Positions 21,816-32,660 of a stretch of DNA of 64,000 nt are shown here, one piece after another. The position numbers and the translations under genes were made by a program. The notes beneath the pieces were generated by a model. It was not told the origin of the DNA, searched no databases, and was given only the letters and a program-made list of their open reading frames with translations. Where the stretch lies: assembly GCA_029215795.1 (NCBI GenBank), contig JARDYH010000002.1, positions 12,021,001 to 12,085,000 on the forward strand, read 5' to 3'. The DNA comes from Anniella stebbinsi (lineage: Eukaryota; Chordata; Lepidosauria; Squamata; Anniellidae). Each line of letters begins with the position of its first letter. Within the stretch, counting starts at the first letter, position 1.

Positions 21816-22403
21816 ATAATGTAAGCACTATTGTGCATGGAGGAAAATGGGGAATATTACATCACTAGTTATTGGAATACGATGGTTGAAGAGTGTGAGA
21901 GATCAGCCGTGGCCTCTAGGAGCTGGGTCCACCTTCGGTAAAGACGGGGAGCAAAGTCATCCATTTTGTCTCCCTTTTATAAATAATAGGAACAGCCCTG
22001 AGCAACATTCGTTTGTTAAATAACAGGATTACGGATGTGCCCCTAGCTTTCCCGTACACCATTGGCCAAGGGGGCGCCCCACTGTTAACTTGGCTTTGCA
22101 CTTCAGTGGTCAAGTGGAATGAGTTTTGATTTTGTTCTGTTTCTTAATTTTTAACTAACTTCACATCTTGAGGAAATGGCGCCCTCCTTTCCACCGAAAC
22201 CTCGGAGTAGCTGATGGCAAACGTGTGGGCTTTGTTTGGTTTCTTTTCTTTTTTCGGAAACACGGATGTTTTCTATGCTGTTTTTGGCCCGCTTTGTTCA
22301 TTTCCACCTTTGATTACAGGGTCGACTAAGGTGTTTGCTTGTTTGCTTGTTTGTTTTAAAAATGTCTGGAGAGCTTGTTGCCTTCTTCAGGGATTAAGGC
22401 TGC

Positions 22404-22475
22404 ACTCCTATGCACACTTAGTTGGGAGTAAGTCAATTGGATTTACTTCCATGTAAACATGCATAGATTGCACTA
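22404..22475. repeat. Short inverted repeat of the gcaatcctatgcac type
   Basis: Ends ggctgcactcctatgcacac and gcatagattgcac are imperfect complements around gggagtaagtcaattggatt. Related units lie at 41029-41112, 45060-45158 and 56873-57076. Confidence 0.5.
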
Positions 22476-22487
22476 CATGCCCCTAGG

Positions 22488-22712
22488 ATAAGGGCCAGCA
22501 ACTGGCAGCTCTGGGCCAAATCCAGTCCTCCTGAGGGATAGCGCTGGCCCACCAGTGCTACTCCAGTTCGTCTTCTCTTAGTCCACTTTTCTCCAGCCTG
22601 ATGTTTTGGGCTAACAACTCCCTGCATTATTGACCATTGGCCAAATAGCTGGGGCTGATGGGAGTTCATGTCCAAAACATCTAGTGGGCCCCAGGATGGG
22701 GAAGGGCACTTC
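22488..22712. repeat. Palindromic repeat (tgccttccagatgt type), diverged
   Basis: The right half keeps gctggggctgatgggagtt, catgtccaaaacatct and agtgggccccaggatgggg. The left half is more diverged. Confidence 0.4.
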
Positions 22713-22992
22713 AGCCAGAAACAAATAACCTCGAAGTGAGGGAAGGAGAGAAATATTAAAAAGGGGGTGGGGGAAGTGGTGTGGCGAAATGGGGGAATTT
22801 TGACTTCAGCAAATTACATTTATTGCTTGGTTTAACTGTACTGGCGGTAGAACCTCATTGTAATTGAGCCTTTTTCCTGGGTTGGGATAAGCCAGTGAGG
22901 TTCTGAGGGCAGTTATGACAGTTGGAAGCTGGAGTGAGGCATGGATTGGGAAGCTGAGGGAGTAAAGAATTAGTTATCTTTGTGTGTGCTGG

Positions 22993-23025
<33 letters not shown>

Positions 23026-23219
23026 CTTGGCCTTGGAAGAATGTGAACTGTTACCATGACTTAATAAGAAAATAAATACATAGTTATTTATCCAGGGTGG
23101 CTTAGTGGAGGTCAATGTCCATGTGGAGCTGGCAATTTATATAGCCACAGTGTAGGTGCCCTGGTATTCTTGAGGGTACAAGATAGTAGAAGAGAAATAC
23201 TTCAAGTGTCGGCAGAGGG
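22713..23219. other. Intron DNA with an (ATT)n microsatellite
   Basis: A (TTA)n tract lies at about 22995-23023. No gene was recognised. Confidence 0.4.
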
Positions 23220-23690
23220 CTGGTAATAACAACAACAACAACAATTTCATTTCTATACCACCCCATAGCCAAAGTTCTCAGGCCGGTTAACAACAATTCA
23301 TAAAAATACAAAATGCAGCATAATAAAAATAGTCAAAACTTTTCAACATAGAAAAATCAAAACAATGTAAACAGCTAAAAACAATTTAAATAAACAATGT
23401 TTTTTTCCTAATAGATCTGCTCTAAAACAGCAGACATAAGTGCCTCATCATATACCATTAAAGATGCCTGGGAGTCTTTCCTGGCACTGAAAAGAAGACA
23501 GTGTCGGTGCCGCGCAGGGCCTCTGTGGGGGAGCTCATTCCACAGTTGGGGGGCCACCACTGAGAAGGCCCTCTTCCTTGTTGCCTTCTGTGGCACTCAG
23601 AATGTGTGTGTGGGGGGGCCAGATGTTGACCGTAGTGTCTGGGTATGATCTCCACAGGGTGGGGCATCTAGCAGGCTCAAACTGAGATGA
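23220..23690 (-). mobile_element. L2-like LINE 3' fragment
   Basis: On the minus strand this encodes the L2 C-terminal motif RKRAFSVVAPQLWNELPH and then the tail. Read on +, the tail is taccaccccatagccaaag with an AAC tract at 23228-23245. It is 5'-truncated and broken by frameshifts. Confidence 0.8.
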
Positions 23691-24105
23691 GGCAGGGGGG
23701 GCAACTGATAGCTGGACCCGGTAATTTAGTTTCTGGGTCACTGGGTCAGCTTATCTTTGGTGGGAATGGCTGGCTTGATCCTTGCTGCACCACCGCCCTT
23801 GGCTGGAAGATGAGCTGCTGTTTGTCAGCCTGGCCTCATCGAGTTATCTGGGCAGCCAATGGGCCTTATAGAACTCCTGCCTCAGGTTTGGCTCCCATGC
23901 CCTATAGCAGGGGTGGGCAACATGCAGCCCATGTTCTGCATCCGTCCTCAGGTGCTGCCCTTGTCGCTTACTGCTGTGCTGCTGAATTTAGCAGTAAAAT
24001 ATAACCAGTGGTTTGCTACCAACAATCCGTGGCAAAACACTACGGACAATTTTAGTTTGTAGTGGTGGTAGGAGTGTGGCTCACAGAGGGGCAGGGGGTC
24101 AAAAA
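23691..24105. other. Intron DNA with a possible hAT-derived repeat
   Basis: The phrase agcaggggtgggcaacatgc (near 23908) is typical of the end of a hAT-derived interspersed repeat. The rest was not recognised. Confidence 0.35.
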
Positions 24106-24222
24106 ACAAACAAAGCCACACATTCTGTCAGGGATGCTTTAAGGTAGATTCCTGCAATGATCAGGGGGTTGGACTTAATGGCTTTATAGGCCCCTTCCAA
24201 CTCTACTATTCTATGATTCTAT
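24106..24222 (+). mobile_element. CR1 3' end fragment
   Basis: The terminal CR1 words are caggggttggacttaatgg-like, ggccccttccaactctacta and ttctatgattctatgat, the usual 3' repeat of CR1. Confidence 0.8.
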
Positions 24223-24629
24223 GATAAGAGTATTCATTCGAAAGTCATATAGTTTTTGAGTAAATCATGGTTAAACGTCACACATAACCAATGTGAACAC
24301 TGATTTTATATGTTCAAATGAAATTATCTCAAAAACTAATGGAGTTAACAAAACAGGTGTAATTACAAAAAGTAGTTGTCATTAAATTTGAAACATTTCA
24401 GAAAAAAATCATCTCTGTAGCATAAACGGGTGAGAAGTTATGCATATTTAACAGTGGCAACAACATAATAGCACGACAGCCATATTGATGACATTATCAC
24501 GAAGCCCCCTCACCACTGGAATTTTGTAAGACTCACTTTTCTGAGACACTTCTGTTATATATATAAACAAAAAATATACACTAAGCTTTTGCACTCGCTG
24601 GGGTAAATAAATCCTTCCTGGCTCTGGGA
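24223..24629. other. AT-rich intron segment of unknown origin
   Basis: No gene or known repeat was recognised. Words such as tagtttttgagtaaatcatg and atctcaaaaactaatggagt suggest an internal relationship (tttttgag/ctcaaaaa, inverted). Confidence 0.3.
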
Positions 24630-25081
24630 CTAGTTCAGATCAATTGGAACGAGTTTGGAGAAGGGCAACAAAGATGATTAGGAGACTAGAAACTAAGCCC
24701 TACGAGGAAAGATTGAAGGAACTGTGTATGTTTAGTCTTGAGAAGAGAAGACTTAGGGAGCCATGATAGCACATTTCAAGAACCTAAAGGGTTGTCACAC
24801 AGAAGACAACCACAATCTGTTCACTGCCATCCAAGGCTGTAGGTCACAAAATAACAGGCTTAAGTTACATGAAGGCAAATTTTAATTGAACTTCTTAACG
24901 ATCAGGGCAGTCAGACAAGGGAACCAACTGCCCTGGGAGGCAGGAGGCTCTCTGTCACTGGAGGTCTTCAAGCAGAGACCGGACAGCCATCTGCCAGGGA
25001 TACATGAAACCGGATTCCTGCATTGAGCAAGAGCTGGGCTCAGTGGCCTAAATGACCCCTTCCCACTCTATGATTCTATGA
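24630..25081 (+). mobile_element. CR1 3' end, longer copy
   Basis: The family order on the plus strand is preserved: gagtttggagaagggcaaca, gatgattaggagactag, cttgagaagagaagacttag, gggaggcaggaggctctctg and finally cactctatgattctatgac. Confidence 0.8.
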
Positions 25082-25220
25082 CTGCCTCTTTGACACGGTG
25101 TACCAGTCACTTTCTTGCTGTAGAGCAACGGCTAATTCATGCCTTTCCCACCGTATTTTTTACCCAAAGTAATTTACAGCAAGTCTGTATAGTGTTGTTT
25201 TTATGCAGATTGTCCCAGGA

Positions 25221-25440
25221 CTTTATTTATTTATTTATTTATTTCAAATTTATTACATTTGTATACCGCCCCATAGCCGAAGCTCTCTGGGTGGTTTACA
25301 TAGGATTAAAAACAATTAAAAACAATATACAAAAATTAAAACAGCAAAAACATACAACATACACACAATCTATACATTTAAAAACCACATCAACACTTCA
25401 AAAACTACAAAAACAAAGCAAAACAAAACAAACCCAGGCT
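25221..25440 (-). mobile_element. L2-like LINE 3' tail
   Basis: A TTTA tract (25222-25243) is followed by taccgccccatagccgaagc and tctctgggtggtttac, the reverse complement of the L2 tail seen at 32590-32660. An A-rich remainder runs to about 25440. The 153-codon frame across this region is an accident of the tail. Confidence 0.8.
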
Positions 25441-25503
25441 CCTGGGTTTGTTCATTGTTCATTGTATTATTATAATGCATTATTCCTCTCTTTAGTCATT
25501 TTG

Positions 25504-25704
25504 GGCCTCATCTACACCAAGCAGGACATTGCACTATGAAAGCGGTATATAAAAGGGTTAGGGTATATGGCATGTGTCAACGGGCCCCAACAGTTGCCAG
25601 TGCACTTCAGTACCGCTATAAAGCAGTAGTGTGGCTCCTGCCTTTTGTATATCACTTTCATACCGCTTTCACAGTGCAATATCCTGCTTGGTTTAGATTA
25701 GGCC
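25504..25704. mobile_element. Inverted-repeat miniature element (accaagcaggata ends), copy A
   Basis: The ends ggcctcatctacaccaagca and tgcttggtttagattaggcc are reverse complements with few changes. The interior has paired words gaaagcggtatataaaa and gtatatcactttc-like sequence. A second copy lies at 35501-35733. Confidence 0.8.
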
Positions 25705-26370
25705 TTGGTTATCTGTTCAGAAAAGCAACGTGTCATGGAAATCCTTTGAAATGCATCGATTTTGAAATTGGAAATAAATAGATTGGCGGCCTCGCTGACA
25801 CACGTGCTCAAAACCACGTTTGGCCTTCCTCCTGCTGTGCCCTAACATCATCACAGGATCTCAGGAGGGTCAAATGAAAGGGTCCAGAAAGCTGGTTCCA
25901 AGCTTTCTGTCGCTGTTGCATACGGGCTGTGTTTTTGAATGCCTGCAAGTCCTCCTTCAACGCTGGCAAAGTAGCTGAGAGATCTTTCATTCTGCCTCCA
26001 CCCACCCTCCCAACCATCGTAGTTGGTTTTACAGTCTCTCAAGGACTCTAAACCACCTGCTCTGATTAGCTCCTATAATTAAACTGCCTTCCCTCCTGTG
26101 GCTACAACTCTCTGTGAGGCATTTCCAATAGGCCCACCGTACGTGGCATAGTTGTAGATGGTTTCCTTGCTGATGTGCTGTGAAAATGGCCTTTTATCTT
26201 GTTTGGTGGATGTTTAAACACATATTACAGGGAGTTCCATTGACACCTATGATCCCATAGAGGCAATATATTTGTGTTCCGGTAGCCTTAGGGGTCGAAC
26301 GGTTGCTGCACACACATGCAGGGAAAACTAGGTCTGAGCTTTATGTATGTAGGTATGTAGGTATGTAAAG
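25705..26370. other. Intron DNA, nothing recognised
   Basis: A small (GTAG/GTAT)-type repeat lies near 26341-26367. No supported gene. Confidence 0.3.
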
Positions 26371-26580
26371 CCAGTGTAGTGGTTAGAGTGTTAGACTAGG
26401 ACTTGGGAAATCCAGCTTCTAGACCCACTCGGCCGTGAAACTCACTGGGTCATGGATTCTCAGCCAACCTACCTTAAAGTGTTGTTGTAAGGATAAAATG
26501 GAGAAGAGGAGGTCACGTAAATCACCTTCAGTTCCTTGAAGGAAAAAGGCAGGATTTGAATGTAATAATGTATAAATAAA
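26371..26580 (+). mobile_element. tRNA-derived SINE (first family)
   Basis: The head agccagtgtagtggttagag and tgttagactagg, B-box-like cttctagaccc, body ggataaaatggagaagagg and tail ggaaaaaggcaggatttg correspond to the copy at 384-630. Confidence 0.75.
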
Positions 26581-26801
26581 TTAAATAATAATTTACTTGC
26601 TATATACCACACTTCTTCCAGGGTACTCAAGGTGGTTTGTATTTTATAATAATGGCGTACTTCAGCCTTCTGGCACCCCACTGCCTTCCAGATGTATCGG
26701 ACTGCAACTCCGATAATTCCCACCCAGGTTGGAGTAAGGCTGGTCAACACAGTCTGAGGCTATGTTTGGACAACACAATAGTCAATGGTGGGTTAATAGT
26801 A

Positions 26802-27121
26802 TAGGGTGACCATATGGAAAGGAGGACAGGGATCCTGTATCTTTAACAGTTGTCTAGAAAAGAGGATTTCAGCAGGTGTCATTTGTATGCATGCAGCACC
26901 TGGTTAAATTCCCTCCTCATCGCAACAGTGAAAGCTGCAGGAGCCCTGTCCTCTTTTGTATCTGATCAAGAGGACAGGGCTCCTACAGCTTTAACTGTTG
27001 CGATGAAGAGGGAATTTCACCAAGTGCTGCATGCATACAAATGACCCCTGCTGAAATTCCCTTTTCTATGCAAGTGATAAAGATACAGAAGCCCTGTCCT
27101 CCTTTCCATGTGGTCACCCTA
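26802..27121. mobile_element. Palindromic hAT-type miniature element, copy 3
   Basis: The ends are TAGGGTGACCATATG and CATGTGGTCACCCTA. The arms contain tttaacagttgtctagaaaa and its partner. The centre gtcctcttttgtatctgatc is of the type found in copies 1, 5 and 7. No exact target duplication is visible. Its left flank (tttggacaacacaatagtca) belongs to another inverted-repeat class, so it may have landed in an older element. Confidence 0.85.
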
Positions 27122-28340
27122 AGTAACAAGGGGTGGGTGTTTGTAATAATATGGCCTAGAACTTGTGTTGGACTAGAACTCCCATAATTCCGCAGTCAGC
27201 ATAGATGGTTTTATCTCCCAGATAATGGGAGTTGGAACCCAACACATCTGGAGGGCATTGGGTTCGGAGAGGCCAGGGTAAAGCGTGTGGCAAGCAGCTT
27301 ATTTGCATGACCGCTCTGCTGTTCCTTCTGTATCAGGTTCTTTTTCCAAAACACTACAGCAGCCATTTATACTGGATGGAAGTATTTTTAAGTTGCTGGG
27401 TAACCCCCAAACATTCTCTACACGCTGGAAGAGACAGTGAAGTCATTGTGAAGGACTTCCTTCTCCTTGGCTCTGAGCTGGCAGGCCAATTCGGTTGGAA
27501 GCAGAGTTCCCAGATCAGTTGTTTAAAAAATGGGAGGATACTTTTAGAGCTCGTGAGTACAATACAAGGGGCATCCGTTATATTCTAAGGAAGCATGAAG
27601 GACAGGCATTGTGTTCAATAAGGTCAGACGAATCTTTGAGACCCGGCGTCCTTTGGCCGAAATTGACAGAGTAAATTAGGAACACAAGAAAAGGAATGCG
27701 TTTGCCCACTGGATTTGCATCTTACACAGTTCATTAACCCAAGATGTCATCGGCTTTGTGACGGCAAGTCAACTGAGTTTAAACTTTAGCAGATGCAGAA
27801 TCTTAGCAGCAGATCTTGTCCCAGTGAGTGTGAATAAAGGTTGTTCCATGTGTTTCAAAGGGGGTGGGGAGTGGGGGACATACTGCTGAGTAAAACCAGA
27901 TAGTAGCCTTTACTCCTGGCACGTTTCAACAACTACTCTTTCACAAGGGATATGTCCTTTACAATTTTGAATTTGATAGATCAGATCAATGTATCAACTG
28001 TATTTTCTTCAGTAATATTGGCATGTCTGTGCACAGATGCCTTCATGCCTTTCCAGAACAATTACCATACCATCAACTCAAAATGTTACGACAAGCCAAA
28101 GAACAGGCGGTCAGCAAACAACACCATCACACCACCAAAGATCGTGGCGGCAGTAAAAGAAAGGGGGGGGGGAGCATTGGAAAAATAAGAACCAGAGCAA
28201 AATCAAGCTTGACAGATTTTCCCATCTTCAACTGCAGCAAAATATTGCAGTGTGTCTCCGGCTCCTTAACAAGATTCCATTCCATTCTTTTCAACTGACA
28301 TCTTTAACATTTCGTAGCTTATCTGCCTGCAGTCATAGAT
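27122..28340. other. Intron DNA, mostly unclassified
   Basis: A fragment of the foldback family lies at about 27165-27262 (ggactagaactcccataatt, gggagttggaacccaacaca). A poly-G run lies at 28164-28173. No gene was recognised. Confidence 0.35.
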
Positions 28341-29880
28341 TTAATTGCTAGATTCACACAGCCTGACCAACATCTGGTTCCTTTGGACTCTCACTTTTTG
28401 TTTTTCCCTGTCATATCTGACCCTGCTACCAGCCGAGATGACTCTTCAGATGAAGAGCTTGACCTGTACAACAGGCCCCAGGCACTCAGGAATCAAAGAA
28501 GAGGATGTATCGGGCCCGTCTGCAGCAGCAGACTCTGGAAGACCCCCAGATAGGACTCGTGAGCTCTACGCCTAGCCCATGGTGGCAGAGAAGAAAGCCA
28601 AGTGCCCACTCTGCCCTTGAGCATGTCGGCCTCCAGAAGTCATAGGCTGCCACAGGGAGACAACGTACACATCTCAAGAATTGGAACTGGACTCCTCATG
28701 AGTAAAGGTCTACTCAGGAGTAAAGATACTCCTTATGATAAGACTCCTGGCAAAGTGCAGAGGACTTGCAGCTGTTCCTTTGGGTGGGGCTTTGGAAGCT
28801 CTGGCTATATCAGCTTTCAGTTGGGACTTGAGAGCTGTTGGAAATACCATCTTACTTCCATCTTCATTGCCTTCTTTCTCTGACATTGGTCCATGACTGA
28901 ACCTTCACGCTACTGACCTTTGGACTCCTGACTGACTCTGGTTCTTGGACTGTGTTTGTATTGAATTGCTTATTTGAATGTGGACCTTACCTCAGGCTTC
29001 TCTCTTGCAACTCCTCCTCTTGCTTGGTAAATACAGTGCTTTTGACCATTGCCAGTTTACTGATTACTCCTGCCTTGAACTGATCTCTTGCTGGACAGAT
29101 ACCTCTGTGTTTGACCTTTACCTATTTATTGACTTGCCACTAGATTTACCCCTTTATTTGCCATATTGCTGAGTCTAACACAGCCTTAGCAGGACACACC
29201 CCTGGGGTAGCAGTGAAAGCTGCCCATAGAAAACAGTGGAGGAAGGATTTTAATATAGCTGTGATTGGGTGGCGGTATGTCCTCTTCCTCTCCTCACCCC
29301 TACCCCAGGCCAAACAAAAAGTAGCAGTAAGGACAGGAGTTCCTGTCTTTGGCATTCAGCATGAAGCAGAAGTTCCTGCCCCAAGCAATGGGAGTTACTC
29401 TAGTATTAGCTGTCTGCCCATTGTTATGTCCTCTTAGTCTGGATCCTAGCATTGCCCCAAGGTGGATTCAGTTTCAGATAACTCACTGACCACCCCACTT
29501 ATGGAACAATGCCCCCCCCATACTCCCCCAGTCTGAAGTTGAGTGCCTGTGCCCTCTCCTGCTCCTCATCCATGCAGGAGCAGAAGGTGCATTATTGGTC
29601 AGGATTACAGAACCACTTGAAGGTGAAGCCCTGCCAGCCTTCTTCGGGCGACTCCACCTCATGCTGACACATCTTTCTACAGTGCAACTAACCTAGTTTA
29701 CTTGGAGCTATCCAAGGTCCTGATTGCTGCTCACTGGAGTCCACCGTAACTCCACCAGTGTCTTACCTTGACCATAACTTGACGAAGTCCATCCTGCCTT
29801 ACTGTAACCTCACTGACTTCTACCTGACCTACTTGACTTGATTTACTTCAAGCTGTGCCTGCATCTACTCACCTCTTCCC
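28341..29880 (+). mobile_element. Possible 5' region or LTR of the gypsy-like relic
   Basis: A long stretch of tgac/ttgact-rich sequence (tgaccttt, ctgactgactctgg, cttacctcaggcttc) precedes the gag relic and resembles the regulatory region of vertebrate Ty3/gypsy elements. A second LTR was not found, so this is inference from position and composition. The ends are arbitrary. Confidence 0.3.
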
Positions 29881-31065
29881 TTGCAGACTCCAATCCCCAA
29901 TAAAACAGGATCGTTTGACTCCGCCACACATTCAGGGTGGAAGTACTGGTGGCAAAAAACAAGCCCTATTGGAAGAGAATCAGATCTTCCAAGCCTAGCT
30001 GTGGCCCAGCTTTCTGCCAAGAATCTGAATCTTTGGGGTCAGCTGCAGGCCTCCCAGGCAGTAGAAATTGATGCCATTTCTGCACCAGTCTGGGGGAGAT
30101 GCTGAGTCAGTCTCCTGAAAAGGTTTGAAAGAAATCCATGGATGTTCACCATTGTTTTGGCTCACTGTTAGATTTCTGTAGGGCTGTGACCTGAAGTTTT
30201 TAGTCCAATCAAGAGCAGGTATGTTTCTTTATTAGCCTGCTCAAAGACACTGAAGCAAAGTGCCTACACCTCACTTCCTGGGTTCTAGACCATTCCTGAA
30301 GGACTGTACCACCTTCCTCAATGAGTTAAAACAGGTATTTGAGGATATCCCCCCCAAAAAAGGAAGTAGCCAACCACCATATCCAGTGTCTCCACCAAGG
30401 ATCAGCTTCGGTATTAAACTATGCCAGTGCTTTCCAAACTTATGAACAGAATTTGGATTGGAATGAATTTGCCTTTGTTGTTTTTTCCAGGAGGGACTGG
30501 TGGATCCTGTTCAGGCAGAATTAGTCCAGCTGGCTAACACACCCTTAGTGGATCTGATTATTTAGTGCTTATGCGTAGAGGGTTATCTGGAGTTTTGGAA
30601 ATGGGTGCTCCTTTAACCAGGCAGTTCTGCAACTAACAGTATCAGGTTGCCAAGACCTTTACAACCTCAAAGGCTGGTTGAAGTTGTCAAACCCAGACTA
30701 ATGCAGACCTGTCAACTGAAAAGAAGGACCAGCATTGGTGGATTCACTGGTGCCTGTATTGTGGCCAACTGGGACATTATGCTTTGGGTGTCCAGAGGTT
30801 ATTCTTGGAAATCAGCCAATGAGAAACCACCAGGCCCAGTGTGATGGGCCCCATAGTACTTGGCCCAACATTTGAGAGGCTCCCAGTGTATCAATTGGTG
30901 ATTGTAGCATCAAACAATGACTTGCAAGTATGAACAAAAGAAGATACAGCAAACTCCATGGACAAGATTTTTGCACCACCTAAGATACATTCATTGTTTT
31001 TCCATGGAGTCAGCTCATACATTCAGCTGTAAATCAGCAGTCAGTTCACACATGCATGCACATCA
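29881..31065 (+). mobile_element. Decayed Ty3/gypsy (Sushi-like) gag relic
   Basis: Parts of a retrotransposon Gag can be read in three frames. RPFLKDCTTFLNELKQVFED lies near 30289. A capsid-like part with YASAFQTYEQNLDWNEF lies near 30419, with EGLVDPVQAELVQLA continuing in a shifted frame near 30490. A zinc-knuckle (CLYCGQLGH...) lies at 30751-30792, its last Cys replaced by Val. Order and spacing match Sushi-type Ty3/gypsy Gag, the family from which mammalian PEG10/RTL genes arose. At least three frameshifts break it, and no protease or reverse transcriptase follows, so this is a dead fragment rather than a domesticated gene. Confidence 0.65.
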
Positions 31066-31124
31066 TGTGCTGTTTTTTTATTTTACTTGATCACTCAACG
31101 CTTGATGGCTTTGCCCTTTGAATA

Positions 31125-31255
31125 TACAATCCTCTGAACGCAGAGGTTCAGCTGAGTCAAAATGGATCCCTGGTTGGTCACTGTGGGAACAGAACACTGA
31201 ACTAGATGTGCCTAGGGTCTGATCTAGCATGGCTCTTCTTGTTCTTATGGACAAC
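31125..31255 (+). mobile_element. CR1-type 3' end fragment
   Basis: On the plus strand: gaactagatgtgcctagggt, ctgatctagcatggctcttc, ttgttcttatg. This is the complement of the terminus seen at 4334 and 9864. Confidence 0.5.
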
Positions 31256-32109
31256 AGCACGCCATCCCTAAAGATCGGTGACTCCATCAGTTTCACTTTC
31301 CCCGGCATTCAATTTTTTAGTAAATCTCAAGTTCTCTCTCTCTAACATGCAGGATGTGACTTCTGATAAATTCTTCTCCAAACTAAAGTGAAGCAAAATT
31401 TTCACCCATCCCTAGCCTTCCCTAGGGATGGGTGAGAATTCCTATCTTTGGCTTTTAATGTGAACCCTAAAGTCAGAGTAGGAGCCAAGGTTGGTGGGGC
31501 CTTCAATAGATTCCGCCCCCCAGCAATGACTGAGCTGACAAAACCTCCCCATCCCCTGGGCAGAGGAGGAGCCAGAAAAATTCCCAAGGAAACTGGGGAA
31601 GTCATCCGATTACATGGCTCCACTCTTCTTCACTTGAGGCAGATAAGTGCCAGCCCAGCAGCAAGGGAAAAAGCCAACCTATCACCAGTGCTGGGGCCCA
31701 CCATTTTGATTTTCCTGCACTGTACTGGGACTGCGATGGAGCGTTGCTCTGGAGCAATGTTCCACGAGGGCCCCAGAGACAATGAAGGGGAATTAAAATG
31801 ATAGGCATCAGCAGTAGTAATAGACTGGCTTTTTTCCTGCTGCTGGGCTGGTGTTTGTCTGTCTTCAGAGGAGAGGAGCAGAGCTGTGGGCCGTCTAACT
31901 GGCTCAGGCTGCCTGAACTTTCATCTCTGTAGATGCTATTCAATGTTAGTCTTACTTTCTTGAAATTACTGGGACTTTAGTTGGAGTAACCTTGGGTACA
32001 ACTCATTGCATAACAGCTTATGCCCTTAACTTTGGAAGCTCACAAGTCTGTCTTGGGCCATTCAGTGGCATGGGGGCTGGAAGAGAAGGTGGAAGGTTAG
32101 AATTATTTT
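31256..32109. other. Intron DNA, nothing recognised
   Basis: Overlapping frames on both strands at 31448-31943 have no recognisable product. A short foldback agggatgggtgaaaat/ttttcacccatccct lies at 31399-31440. Confidence 0.3.
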
Positions 32110-32660
32110 AATGTACAAGCATTACCCAGTTCAGGCCAAATTCAAAGTGCTGGTACTAACATTTAAAGCTCTAAACAGCTTGGGGCCAGGTTATCTAAAG
32201 GAACGCCTCCTCCCATTTGTACCTGCCCACACCCTAAGATCATCTACAGGGGTGTAGATAATCTACAAGGAAGTGAGGCAGGTGGCTACCAGGAGGAGGG
32301 CCTTCTCTGCTGTGGCACCCTGGCTGTGGAATGAACTCCCCAGAGAGGTTCACCTGGCGCCTACTTTGCACTCCTTTCATCGCCAGGTGAAGACCTTTTT
32401 ATTCTCCCAGCATTTTAACAGCTAAATTAACTCAATTCTAACCCTTGCTGTTTTAAATTTGTATTTTAATCTGTATTAATCTCTGCTGCTTGGTTTTATC
32501 CTGGTTGTGTTTTTATATTGTATGTTATTTTGTGTTTTTAGATTGTGGTTTGTTTTGTATTTCTTAAAATGATTTCATGGTTTTAATTTTTGTGAACCGC
32601 CCAGAGAGCTTCGGCTATAGGGCGGTATAAAAATGCAATAAATAAAGAAATAAATAAACC
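32110..32660 (+). mobile_element. L2-like LINE 3' fragment
   Basis: Coding traces (TFKALNSLGPGYLKERLLPF, RRAFSAVAPWLWNELP-like) are broken by a short insertion near 32240. The tail gtgaaccgcccagagagctt, cggctatagggcggtat ends in aataaataaagaaataaata. Confidence 0.88.

Noticed and set aside
25078..25539. 153-codon plus-strand frame as a gene
   Set aside because: It runs across a CR1 terminus and an A-rich L2 tail; the residue composition (Lys/Gln/Thr-rich) is that of the tail.
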